From: Gnetum montanum
Taxonomy: Eukaryota; Streptophyta; Gnetopsida; Gnetales; Gnetaceae
DNA length: 54,020 bases
Assembly (NCBI GenBank): GCA_015680685.1
Contig: MNCI01005473.1
Span: 276,242-330,261, forward strand
Direction: 5' to 3'
In this document: piece by piece, positions 11,750-22,250 of the stretch
Layout of the letters: each line of letters starts with the position of its first letter
Numbering within the stretch: position 1 is the stretch's first letter
Translations under genes and position numbers: made by a program
The notes under the pieces: model-generated
What the model was told of the DNA's origin: nothing
The model's input: the letters and a program-made list of their open reading frames with translations, nothing else
Database searches by the model: none

Positions 11750-11878
11750 CTAGCTTACTGTACACATCATGAATCCACATATCCACTACTGGGATTACCA
11801 AGCACTATGTTACTAGGCAAACTAAGCAATAACATTGCTAGGATTACCAAGCGAATATGTTTTTACGCTCGAAACTAG
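11750..11878 (-). other. U5 hairpin (LTR B2)
   Basis: In the sense (minus) strand CTAGTTT (11878-11872) pairs with AAGCTAG (11756-11750) around a long loop with two GGTAATCC(C/T)AG blocks. The one non-Watson-Crick pair is G-U in the sense RNA. It corresponds to hairpin 2 of the family A LTRs. Confidence 0.5.
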
Positions 11879-12315
11879 TCACGCTCATTTCACCAATTCA
11901 TTAATATGCATGGAAATGTAAATATTAACTAAGTACATGAAAAGTAAATTGCATGGAACATAAATCTAATCTAAGTCAAAGTGCTACAATGAATAAGAAT
12001 AAAACTTGATCTTATTACCATTCATGGAATGTGTCCAGGTACATTGCCACTCGAATAAGACATCGTACAATTGACTCAAATCCACACTGCAGGCACTCAC
12101 TAACTGTTCTCGAAGACTACAGAACAAAACTGTAAGAGTTCAGCTACTCTATTGACTAATTGACTCCCAAACTATGTGTCCAAGTGCTATATTTAGAGGC
12201 TAGCACACATCTCATGATATCGGATATTTGACATTGCATATGGGCCCTTGATATCAAGTATCCAATATGAAAGTGGACAAAAATTAACTATTAATTCAAA
12301 TAGATGTAATAGCAC

Positions 12316-12440
12316 ATGTTGAGGCATTTGCGTTAAGGCATCTACGTTGATGCATCTGCATCAGTGTAGCCAACAAATGTGACGGCATGCATCGAGGCAT
12401 CTACATTGAGGCATCTACGTTAACACGACTACGTCAATGC
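12316..12440. repeat. U3 repeats GAGGCATCTACGTT
   Basis: Five imperfect copies of GGCATCTACGTTGA-like units, about 20-25 bases apart, at the U3 end of the solo LTR. They occupy the place where family A LTRs have the GATATCGCG array. Confidence 0.6.
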
Positions 12441-12460
12441 AACCAGTTGATGCTTCATTA

Positions 12461-12465
12461 GATGT
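12461..12465. repeat. Target site duplication GATGT (right)
   Basis: Second copy of the 5-bp duplication; see 11443-11447. Confidence 0.8.
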
Positions 12466-13250
12466 GGACCTTGATATCTTACTAGGGTTTACCTCTTAAC
12501 TCTTTATTTCTTATCTTTTCTTTTTTTTTTCTTTAATTTAATTTACGATCATTCTATCAACTCTTCTAGTAAGCTTTAGATTATCGTTGCCATTATATAA
12601 CAAGGTCTCAAGTCTTTTCAAGATTCTTTGTTATTGTTTTTTTCTTGAGGATAGGATGATGATATTATTCTTCAATACTTCTTCCTGAACTAATGTCATC
12701 TCATGGGTAGTAACAAAAATTTGAAGTTCGTCAAATTTTAAAGTATCAAAATCCCTTAACTCTTCCATGAATACAATCTTCCTTATATTCAAGATTCAAG
12801 GTTTTAATCATATTATAAACATATTTACTTTAGGAATAGTCTTGGCCTATCCCTCTAATGGAACTAACAAGATCACATACCCAATTAAAGTATTGGTGTA
12901 TTTTGATGTGTTTCATTATCTTTTGATTTTCAAACTAATTTAATTAGAGAATAAGTTTTGATTGTTTTTTCACTTTAGTCCCTTCATAGATTGGCTCCAA
13001 CATATCCCACACTTCTTTAGTAGTTTTGCAATGGATGCCTTGGTTGTACTCTTCTTGCATCAAGGTAGATGCTATGGCATTTTTAGCTTTTAAATTTCTC
13101 ATGATGGTCTATTAATCATAATCATTTCATTTTGAGTGTTACTTTGCTAGTGTCACGTATCCATCCACAACACTCTGGCACACATCAACCTTAAAGAATT
13201 CTAAGTACGTTTGCATCCAATCCTTCCAAAGACATAGTTAGTGTTAAAAA
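12466..13250 (-). pseudogene. Copia gag, N-terminal (UBN2-type) half, decayed
   Basis: Minus-strand reading gives the N-terminal copia gag fold. A DWMQTYLEFF / VVDGYV segment comes first (about 13225-13150), then NAIASTLMQEEYNQGIHCKT, KEVWDMLEPIYEGTKVKKQSK (the hallmark T(A/K)KE-WD-L---YEGT-KVK-SK block), a degraded central helix region and a lysine-rich tail near 12640. Frameshifts and stops are present throughout. The reading direction and order fit the C-terminal half at 10390-11442, so the gene was split by the solo LTR. The N-terminus near 13250-13490 is disturbed by tandem duplications. Confidence 0.65.
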
Positions 13251-13287
13251 AAAGTAGAGATCATGCAAGTGATGTTCCCTATTTCCT

Positions 13288-13405
13288 TTCCATTTCTTTG
13301 GGTTGTCAAATATAGAAAAGAAAGAGTAAGAAAGTTGTGATACCCCTTCCATTTCTTTGGGTTGTCAAATCTAGAAAAGAAAGAGTAAGAAAGTTGTGAT
13401 ACCCC
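13288..13405. repeat. Two tandem 59-bp units
   Basis: Units 13288-13346 and 13347-13405 start TTCCATTTCTTTGGGTTGTC and differ at about one position. A recent local duplication. Confidence 0.85.
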
Positions 13406-13406
13406 T

Positions 13407-13553
13407 TGTGTGTGTGTGTGTCACTTGAATTAAAACTATAAGTGAGGCTACCATTGTGGTAAATCCTTCGATGTTGGATGGTCGCCATAGGATGAACAAT
13501 ATTAGTATCTCCTAGGAATTCTAAGAACTTTGTAAGGTCAAGAACAAATTATA

Positions 13554-13587
<34 letters not shown>

Positions 13588-13719
13588 CTTGAATTAAAAC
13601 TATAAGTGAGGCTACCATTGTGGTAAATCCTTCGATGTTGGATGGTCGCCATAGGATGAACAATATTAGTATCTCCTAGGAATTCTAAGAACCTTGTAAG
13701 GTCAAGAACAAATTATAGT
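13407..13719. repeat. Tandem duplication of about 150 bp led by (TG)n
   Basis: Unit 1 (13407-13556) begins with seven TG and unit 2 (13557-13719) with fifteen TG. The roughly 135 bases after the microsatellite are almost identical, with about one substitution (AACTTTG versus AACCTTG) and one short difference at the TG junction. The high identity contrasts with the decay all around. Confidence 0.85.
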
Positions 13720-15120
13720 GCTCCTAGATTATACACTCACATACCTATCATGGTAGAAGAAAATGGTCAAACACTTGAAACCCTTAAGGTTGCAATGCAG
13801 ATCTCCTTGTAGAGAGAGTCTATGCTCCAAAGAGGCTTAAGAATTATAATAAAAATATGCATATAGAATAGATGATTTTTTAAATCAAAGGTACACATGT
13901 TATGCTCACACAAAGTAATAGAATGACTGAAGAAACAAGTCCTAGATCCAAATCCAAATACACATAACAAAATAATGAGAAGATTATAAATTTGAACAAC
14001 ATGCATTCACGAATAACACAAAAAACTAGTCCAAACCCTAGGAGAAGGATGTAGCAATAGTGGTGTAGCTTCCAAAAAATTGATTAAACTTCCAATCCTT
14101 TGATCAAATTCAAACTCTTTCTTGATCCAAAGTGATGTATCCAATAATTATTATGAATTGCTTTTAGGATCAAGATTTAGACATATGTCTTTAAAAGATT
14201 TGCATCCAAGAAAGTTTTTTGTGAAGAATTAAAGTTTAGAAAAAGGCTAGTGATGTATTTTTAATTTTTTGTAGTGGCTACGAGAGATATTTCATTTAGG
14301 ACTTGGACATGTATATTGAGAAGGATGAGGCTTGGATGAACATCTAGGACTTACTGATATGTTCACCTTAAGATTTGAAACAATTCCTATGGGACATCCA
14401 TATGTCTACCATTTGGAACATCCACCTATATCTTGGAACATTAGTAATCTAGGACGTCTAAGTTGAGGATTGGGATGTTTGAGCTAGGTAGAAGTTGAAT
14501 TCTAAACTCTACCTATTTTCATCCTAGACATCCACCATGAAGCTAGGGCATCTAACTACATTTGAAATTGCAAAAAGATGATGTTGACTTGGTCAATTCT
14601 TATCTTCATGCATGCTAGAATCCTTGAATTATCTTCCTTAACTTCTACTTTTTCTTGGTTCTTAGCAACTCACACAATATCTAAAACACAAGCTCAATGA
14701 AGCATACTTATCCATTGTCTATTTTCTAGATCACCAAATTATGGCAAAGATCAACATAGTAGTTATAAGTTATGAGTTCCAGTGGTATTAATTAGAACAA
14801 GTAAGATAGAAATGGATATATTAAATTTATCTATATAAAAAATAAAAGTAAATAAGTTAAAATTATATTTAGTTTTTATAAATAAAACTTAAAACACATT
14901 TACTTTTTTTTATCCTAATTGTGATATTTCTGGTTCTAAGCAAAATCATTTTCATTTTTGTTCTTCTTTGATTTCTGAAAAAGTTTGATTATTTTTGGAT
15001 TATCTAGAAGCTAGTCTTAGGTTGCTAGTGGATTCAAGAATCTTGATTTGGGTTATGATGGGTCTAGGATGGAGTTCTATCCAAGTTGGTGTCTTTTTGC
15101 AATCATTTCCATTTTCGGCA
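13720..15120. other. Unassigned stretch, perhaps a copia 5' LTR
   Basis: No coding sequence recognised. Between about 14380 and 14580 are repeated GGGACATCC / GGACGTCT-like motifs resembling the U3 arrays of the other LTRs here. A copia gag lies to the left on the minus strand, so this could be the remains of its 5' LTR, but I found no clear ends, primer site or TATA box. Confidence 0.3.
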
Positions 15121-15124
15121 GTTT

Positions 15125-16057
15125 CAATTGATTTGATGGATAGTTTTTCTTAGAAAAGAACAATTCATTACCTTTTTTAAATGTTAACATAATAAGAAAG
15201 AAAAACTTGAACAATAAATTTAGAATATCTTATGAAGTCGTTAGAAGAGAGACACATAATAATCAATATTTATATGATGTTTCTAACCACTTCTTTAGTT
15301 AAAAAAATCTCTACCCTGTGCTCCTTAATGATCAGAGCTTTCAACAATTGTAATTCAACTTCTTTCCATAAAGAGACTAATTATTTGAACACTATCTTTA
15401 AACTCAATAACTTTGATAAAATAACTATCATTAAAGCATGGATAAAATCAATTCATTCTTAGCTAAATAAAATATTTGTTTCTTCTAATATAAATATGGA
15501 CTTAGAAAAATTAAATAATAGCTATTATACTTCAAATAAAAAACTCATAAGCATTCCCTACATCAAAATTATTTATGGGAAATTAGCTAGATCTTTCAAA
15601 AAAAAAATGATATTATAACAGTTTTTGAATCCTATAATAATATTTTTGACTTTTTTATAGTCTTAAAGATAAAATAAATATTATAAATAATAGTAGTGTT
15701 TATAAAATCTCTTGCATTTGTAATAAATGTTATATTGGTGAAACTAATAGAACCTTCTCTATTATATTGAAAGAGCACTTGAAAGTCCTACAATATAATA
15801 GATCTTCAATGTCATCTCTTGTAGAACACATAGAACATAATAACTCTTCTACAAATCATAGTAAGGTTCTTTTTGTAATGGATAACTTTTTAGATATAAA
15901 AATTAGAGAAATCCTTGAAATTAGAATTCATTTTAATAATGTTAATTGAGATCAAGTCTATTTTACCCACTTAGTGTGGTGGTCTATTCTGAAAAAAATT
16001 AAGAAATTTGAAAATATATTTAAAAATCCTACTTACTTTAATCTTTTCTCTCCCTAA
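15125..16057 (+). pseudogene. Penelope-like element: RT end plus GIY-YIG endonuclease
   Basis: Penelope-like retroelements encode a reverse transcriptase followed by a GIY-YIG endonuclease that nicks target DNA. Here the RT end reads EKNNSLPFLNVNI, RRETHNNQYLYDVS (family: RK-THTD-YL), then LMIRAFNNC and FKLNNFDKI, IPYIKIIYGKLARS, and LKDKINIINNSS. The endonuclease follows from 15698: VYKISCICNKCYIGETNRT (GIY-YIG core), LKEH, SLVEHIEHN, the catalytic Glu region IREILEIR and FNNVN. One TGA (15947-15949) replaces the Arg of the usual NRD motif; the frame ends at 16055-16057. The conserved Arg before KEH is Ile here. Two frameshifts lie near 15295 and the A run at 15600. The N-terminal RT is missing, as in 5'-truncated copies. 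Confidence 0.8.
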
Positions 16058-17424
16058 CATTTTTCTCTTTTTCTTTTTAAATGAGATGTAATATTTTCTA
16101 TGCTTATTTACAAACTCATTGCCTTATATGTTATGTTGATTATGTAATGAAACTTAAGTGAAATTTTGAGTTTTGTAAGTAATTTAAGGATAAATGAAGT
16201 AATTTGTAAAACCTCATTTCATAACAACGTGATGAATCTTAGAAATTATCATAATCCTTTACAAAAATTAAGAAGTAGACATGACATGATTTACTGTGTG
16301 TAAAAAAGATACATATACAAAAATACCTAATGGAACAATAGCTAACATGAGAGAATCAAGTCATTAATATCATTTGTACAATTTATATTTCTTAGCATTC
16401 TCTAAATAAGAATATTGAAATGAACAAGAAGTAATATATAACACTCATAGGACGAATGAGTGTGTGTTATAGGATATAATAAGCTAATCATTGCAACACA
16501 GGATCTTACTTCTTAGAGTAGAACAGAAGATCCAAGTTGTGTCATAAGTAGCCTAATCTAGGTGACTAAGTAAGAAGAGAAAGTCATCTAGAAGGTTATG
16601 GTAGAATAAAAGAGAAATGCTTATGAGAAATCATCTACAAGCATAGTGAAGTTAAGTTAGAGATGATTTAATGAACTACAAGTGTTGATCTAAAGATGAG
16701 TTCACTAAGAACTTAGTGAAGTACAAAAGTTTGGATGTAACAGGTCAGAATAGAGGTGTTCATAACCCAACATAAGTTATGAACAAAAATGGAAACAAAG
16801 ATGTTTGTAGCTTAATAGAACTTATGAATGATCGTGTTCCAGGTAAGAAAATATCTTAAGAATAAATATTATGGTGTATGAATCAGATAAGAATGTTAAG
16901 TTTATGTTATGAATTCAATGATAACTCTTAGAAATTAATCCTTATAATTAGAGTTATCTAAGTACGTAAAAACATACATACTTGTAAGATGTGAGAAGTT
17001 GTGAGTTCAATTATGATTGCTATATCCTTATATTTTTGGTTTTTTTTTCTTGAACCTTTTATATTTTTTAATTAATTCTTTTGAATTATTTTTTATTTAT
17101 TTTGTTTTAATGCTATTTTTTAAATAGTAGTTTTACTTTTTCTAGAAAGCATTATCCTCTTATGCCTACTAAACTAACAACCTCTATATCCCCTACTTGT
17201 CCTATTCTTCTATTCATACTACTTTTATCCTACAATTAGTCATGTTTATTTTAGTGGTTATATCTCTAGAATTTTTTTCATTCTTTATTTTCTATTTCTT
17301 TTATCCTACAACTAATTATCTTTATTATAGTTGTTATGCCTTTAATTTTTTCTACTTTTTTCCCATTTTTCTACACCTAGCTATTTTTTCTAAATCTAAT
17401 TGTTGCCAAAGCTTAATTAGCCAT
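16058..17424. other. Unassigned AT-rich stretch
   Basis: The first part is probably the 3' tail of the Penelope-like element. After that I see no coding sequence. A short B-box-like GTGAGTTCAATTATG near 17000 could be a SINE relic, but no A box or tail is visible. The open frame at 17197-17427 is low-complexity and unconvincing. Confidence 0.3.
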
Positions 17425-18286
17425 TGATGAGTGGCGAGATACCCCTACACTCAACCATACGAATACGAGCGTAGCACGAGCGATCCGGTCGAACTCCGCA
17501 GACTAAGTGCCTATACGCCCCCTGGAACACTTAGGGTTAATTATTCGTTGTCTTTCCAGACTTACTTGTAGTTGTCACGGTGTATGGTTAAGTAAGTCTG
17601 AGGTATATGATTTTTATGATTTTTATGTTTTATGTCTCCTATGCTAACAAGGTGAAGGGTTGAGAAACTNCTTAACTAGGAGAGAAGGGTTAAGAAAGAA
17701 AGTAGTAAATAACTGGTAATAAATAACAGGTAATAAAATCCTAATTAGCCTATTCCATGCACTGCAAGGTTTATCCAAAAAGCTAGTCTTTATTGTCGTA
17801 CACAAACTTGTGTTAAGGTACAATGTTTGCTCGAATAAAGATTCGTTCACTTTGGGACTCCTATTGCAGGCACATGGAAAATATTCTATATCTGGAGTGA
17901 TCAATCTGCCAAAGTTTCCCTAATATCTAGCCTAGGATGATAAAACAAGGGATAGATATGACGGTGCACCGCGATATCGCAAGGGAAGACGTGATATCAC
18001 GATGGCCACAATATCGTATACGTGATATCACAACACGATATCACGGCCCATGCGATATCGCATCCCATCGGCCATTAACTGTAAGGCTATTTATTTTCTC
18101 TCTAACCTTTGACAAATCATTTATAAATAAGTATGAATCTATTATAATTTAAAAGATCCCACGGTGTATTTATAGGCTCACACGGGAACCACGATATCGC
18201 GTATCTGATATTACTTGTTAGGTTGTGATATCGCGTAGCCAATATCTAGGGTCCGATATCAAAGCCTGAAAAATCATGGTTCATCA
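17425..18286 (-). mobile_element. 3' LTR with recombinant structure (B-type U3, A-type rest)
   Basis: In minus-strand sense the LTR starts TGATGAACCATG at 18286 and ends CTCATCA at 17425. The first 200 bases match the U3 of LTR B1 (26353-27173): GATATCGGACCCT, CACGATATCG-type motifs and TATAAATACACC. After about 18085 a second U3 begins, with GATATCGCG motifs of family A, followed by an A-type R and U5. The A-type TATA box is damaged (CATATCTATCCC). The U5 hairpin block is replaced by AT-rich sequence and contains one N (17670). The polypurine tract at 18287-18300 shows it is a 3' LTR. Left flank 17420-17424 is GCCAT; no matching right copy was found. Confidence 0.8.
17670..17670. other. Assembly ambiguity (N)
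   Basis: Single N within the U5 of the LTR. Because other single N characters in the window hide missing or doubled sequence, its true length is uncertain. Confidence 0.9.
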
Positions 18287-18300
18287 TACCCCCACGACTG
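18287..18300 (-). promoter_or_regulatory. Polypurine tract, minus strand
   Basis: Read on the minus strand: CAGTCGTGGGGGTA, directly next to the LTR start TGATGAA. It matches the tract at 1428-1440 with one change. Confidence 0.75.
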
Positions 18301-18475
18301 AATGCAAACTCATTCTTGAGTTGAAAAAAATGAGAACAAGCCCTATTAATTACACAGTGGACAGGTATGGGATTATTGATTGACTAAGAGTTTATTCATG
18401 CCATAGTGTAGGGTTGCATACAATAAAATTGGGACATGAACATAAAATTACAAAAGTACAAAACTTTGTGGGAAC

Positions 18476-21313
18476 TCATGTAGTTCTAGGTGGTGGTGGT
18501 TCCTCCATGGGTTGCTTCCCTTTATCTTGTGCTCCAGCTTCTCGAATTTGATGGCTGTAAAGGAGTTCCTGGGGCTTTTCCTCTTCATTTTGGGGGTCTT
18601 GTGTCATCCATGTTGATGCTCCAATGTTTGATGGAGTCAACATCTCCCATGGACATTGTAGTTGCAGGAACATTTGATTTACTTTGACATACTAGGCCAT
18701 AAATAGCCATTGTTCCTCCTCGTAGGCTCTGGCTTTGTCCTTGTATTCCTAGTAATATGTAAGCCATCAAGCTAAGTTTTTCGCAACATCTTTTTGTCCC
18801 TAATAGCTGGTTTTGACCACCTCTAACTTAGAATTTACCACTTCTAACTTCTACAACGTCTTCTTGTGCTCCACAAATTTTGCTTCATATTTTGTATAGG
18901 TGGTAGCTACCTGCTTCTCTAGCTCTATTGTCGATCATCTTGCTATTAACATGGCTAAAGTGGCATACCATAGGTTTGCAAATTCCATGTACTTCATAAG
19001 ATCTTATATCTATAGGTCATAGCTTTTGAGCTTTGCTTGATGGACGAATGCATAGGTGTTCAGTATGACCTGCCAATTAGCATGTTAAGCACTAAAGGTG
19101 TTAATGTGGGCCTTGGCCATATGGATCTCTTTCTCAATGACTTGCTTATACATCCTCACCTGATCTCTAAAGTGCTCCTTCAGTTTCTCATGTCGCTTGG
19201 CCTCATTTTTCCATGCGCTTATTTCAATTGATGTCTTTTGACAAACTGCGCGTACCTCCTCCATTGAGAGGGTTTGATTCTCTTTGGTCAAGCAATTCAT
19301 GTCCTAGTTGACCCTGACTAACTGTTCTCGTAACCACTAAAAATTCTCTTTGAGAACATTCTTTTGTTTTTCCACAGTGGTCAACCAAAGATTATCTATG
19401 GAAAGCTGTTTATTCTCTTCTTGCAAGGCCTTGAGTGCTTTGGCATGCACATATGTCTACGCTTCTGCCTTGGAAGCATCCCAATTGAACTTCTCTTTCT
19501 CCTTCACCACTCTTTTATTGTCTACTAATAATTTAGTGAGTTCTTCATCCTAAAAGATTCTAGCTGGTCTATAGGGATGAATTAAGATGGATCCTGGTAT
19601 GAAGCTTGCAAGGTGATGAGCCTTTCCTGAAGTCTTTCGAACTCTGCCTTTGCATGCTTGACCCTGATCTTTACCATGACCAATCTTCCTTTGGTGGAGA
19701 TGAGGTTTGATTAAATTGCTGTGACATCTTCCAGGATGTCAAACAAGGACGTCATCACTTGTCCTGTCTACAACAATTGATCGAGAACATCCTCATGCTC
19801 TGCAAGAGTCATCGAGGGACCAACCAAAGTTTGAGCATCACATGCTCCTGTGAAATTCACCGATGGCACAACATGAACATTAAAAGATTATTTTATATGG
19901 TCCATAACCACTTATGTGGCTCCTGCTACATTCTAGTGCTGCATGACCATGACTGTGGAACCTTCACCCATTTGCAATTGTACCTGAAAGGATGTAGCAT
20001 TTCTCGAGATCTGTTGTGACCAGTGTGTCCCCCCTCCTCCTATTTTGATGGATACTTCGTCTCGTGCATGATCTATGAAAACCATGGATTGTACAACGTC
20101 ATCGATGACCTAGAAGAGACTGGTATCATCATGACTTCCCCAGATGACCATCTCAACGATGGCCTTGAGATGGATCATTGACTGTTGATAATTCTATGGT
20201 GGTGGTGGTAGCTGGTCTCATTGGCTTGTGTTGGGCCCTGCTTCTTGTTGTTGATTGGGCCATGTGCTTGGAAGTTGGCTAGGCCTTGTATCTTGAGTTG
20301 CAGTGGGTCCCACCATCTGTTTTTGTTCCAGCTCCAGTGTCTCACCAGCACTTTTCCTTGGAGCTGGTGGTTTCAACAATTTAGCGAATGAAGCATTTTA
20401 GGCTCTTCTGGGGATGTCATTGGTGTACCCTAGAATTCCAGCACGTCGACATAGCTTCTTGATGAGACAGGGGAAGGGTAATGCAAACTTCCCTGTCTTA
20501 CATTCCTCAAACTGCCTCAAAACCTCTGTGAGATATAGATGGGGGAGGTTAGCATTAACTCTGCCTATCAAGATCGCACTTCCTTTGGCTGCATATGTTG
20601 AGATCATATTCAGTCTTTTCATGGGGAAGATGTGATAAGTGCTGATCTTGAAATAGATCCTTTCTTTCAGAGTCAACTCTCCATATACTTTATCTTCCTT
20701 ATTGTATGCCCTTTTCAACCAAATTTTTCGCGCATCGGCATCTAAGCGAGTGGACAGGTAAGCAAATTTTGGCCCCATATTTGGAAGATTCAACACTTCC
20801 AAAATGGCCTTGGTAGAAAAATCCATAGACACACCACCAATATTAACTATGGTACCTTCTTATTTATTGTGCCAAAATTGGTATGTCTCTCCTAAGTACT
20901 AGGTGGCACTTTTAGAAAGGATAGGCCATAATGGGGACCCTTTGAGTTGGTCTGTAACTGCCTCAGGAGTGAACTCCATGAAAGGTCTAAAGTTTAGTTC
21001 CACAATCACAGCTATTGATGTGGACCTTTCATTGATCACCTGAACACATTCTGGTGATAACATGAGACGTTGTCCTTGTTCAAGTGCTTCAGTGGCTCCT
21101 CTNCAACATGAGACGTTGTCCTTGTTCAAGTGCTTCAGTGGCTCCTCTTTCCCCTTGTCCCAATTTCATAGTAATAGGAGGTTCTTGATGGATATTGAAT
21201 GATTGTGCCTCCTATTCTACACATTCCTTGGGAGACGCTTAGCCTCTACCTCTCCTTGGTCGTTTGGATGCACCTTGAGAGGGTTCTCCTTGCTATCCAT
21301 GTTTAGGGGCCAT
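18476..21313 (-). pseudogene. Plant-transposon-protein-like, coiled-coil ORF of a pol-less LTR element
   Basis: The frame starts at ATG 21313-21311 (MAPKHG, then a KRPRRGRG basic patch). It contains an intact 144-codon stretch (20398-20832) ending RQFEECKTGKFALPFPCLIKKLC, which resembles the 'putative plant transposon protein' domain of Athila-type elements. A Pro/Gln-rich linker and a long Lys/Glu-rich coiled coil follow (about 19700-18700; includes 19085-19300). It ends QDKGKQPMEEPPPPRTT and TGA at 18476. If the duplicated join at 21103-21148 (46 bases) is discounted, the ATG falls in the same frame as the 144-codon stretch. One frameshift lies near 19566. About 27 stops interrupt some 930 codons. 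The ORF ends only 190 bases from the polypurine tract, so no pol lies between. Function unknown; perhaps a gag-like or accessory protein. Confidence 0.6.
21059..21148. other. Doubled 44-bp sequence around an N: probable assembly artefact
   Basis: Bases 21059-21102 (AACATGAGACGTTGTCC...) are repeated exactly at 21105-21148, with N at 21103. Removing N, one C and the second copy (46 bases) restores the reading frame of the surrounding ORF, which argues for two contig ends that overlap but were not merged. Confidence 0.85.
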
Positions 21314-22245
21314 TTGCTATCACATGGGGTCATTCATTAGTAAGGTTGCTTACAAAGTTTGATTTATACCTTACTTCTTGTCTTTAATGAATTCATTTCC
21401 TATTTCGTGTGATCCAAAGTTAAGAAATTTTATAAAAATATCCCCTAAAAGTTTTGATATTGGGCCCAATTTGATCAGGTGGTTCCAAAAATTAATTCCC
21501 CTAGTATTAGTGAAGAGAGAAAGTTGATTTGGCAACATGTTTAATAGTTTTTATGGTCTTTTACCCTTTATGATATCCTTTAGGCAAGGATGAATTTTGA
21601 AAAATTATATGCGCCTTGGAGTGTACCCTCCCCCATGACTAAGTTGAACACTCTCAGTTCAGATGGTTTCAATTGGAATGGGAATCAGACTGTTAATGAA
21701 TAAGTTATAGATGTTGGAATGAGAGGTGTGAAAGTTAGCAAGTTTGTGGAGAAAATTTGAACAACTCTCCTCACATGAATAGTGTAAAATGATGTTGACG
21801 TGCACAAGGGACCCATATATATAGGGTTTTTAGGGACACGATATCGCATACCTAATATCTCGTCGAACCCGATATCGCGACCCATTGAAAATAGGGTACT
21901 TAGTGAAATGAATGAATTTCTAAATTTCCAAGGCCACAAATGAAAGAATTGAGGTTAATTGGAAAGGTGCAGGGTAACATTGAATAGACAGGAAGGCACA
22001 AAAGGTATAATTGGGTGGAATCTGACAATGACATTCCTGAATGGAAAGAGGAAAAAGGACATGAGATGGTGCATAGGAACATTTGAACTTAGAAGGATGA
22101 TAAAGGAAAGAATAGATTTGGAAATGAAGTACTTAGAGGTTATAAAATGATGTGGTGTGGTGATGTGCAAAAAATACAAATTACAAAAGTTATGCAAGTG
22201 GGTCCTCCCTAAAGCAGGTTCTGACCTATAATGCCCTTATGTAAC
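21314..22245 (-). promoter_or_regulatory. Leader and U3-like promoter of the coiled-coil ORF
   Basis: On the minus strand, 500 bases upstream of the ORF start, there is a TATATATA box (21815-21823). It is preceded by GATATCGCG-type motifs (21838-21888: CGCGATATCGGG, TGCGATATCGTG). Another polypurine-like TAGTCATGGGGGAGGG lies at about 21617-21632. This looks like the U3/R of a diverged 5' LTR, but I could not find clear ends or a primer site. The rest (21900-22245) shows nothing recognisable. Confidence 0.4.
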
Positions 22246-22250
22246 CACAC
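22246..22250. repeat. Target site duplication CACAC (left)
   Basis: CACAC abuts the LTR start and is repeated at 23278-23282. Confidence 0.9.

Larger units (their letters stand above)
11448..12460 (-). mobile_element. Solo LTR, family B (copy B2), 1013 bp
   Basis: The ends are CGATGAG (one change from TGATGAG) and TTCATTA (one change from TTCATCA of copy B1). The R/U5 half matches the LTR at 26353-27173 (shared GCATGATTCAGTTGAACTC) and keeps the hairpin. The U3 differs: instead of GATATCGCG it has several GAGGCATCTACGTT copies at about 12316-12440. GATGT flanks both sides. With no internal sequence this is a solo LTR, formed by recombination between the two LTRs of an element that had inserted into a copia gag gene. 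Confidence 0.8.
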
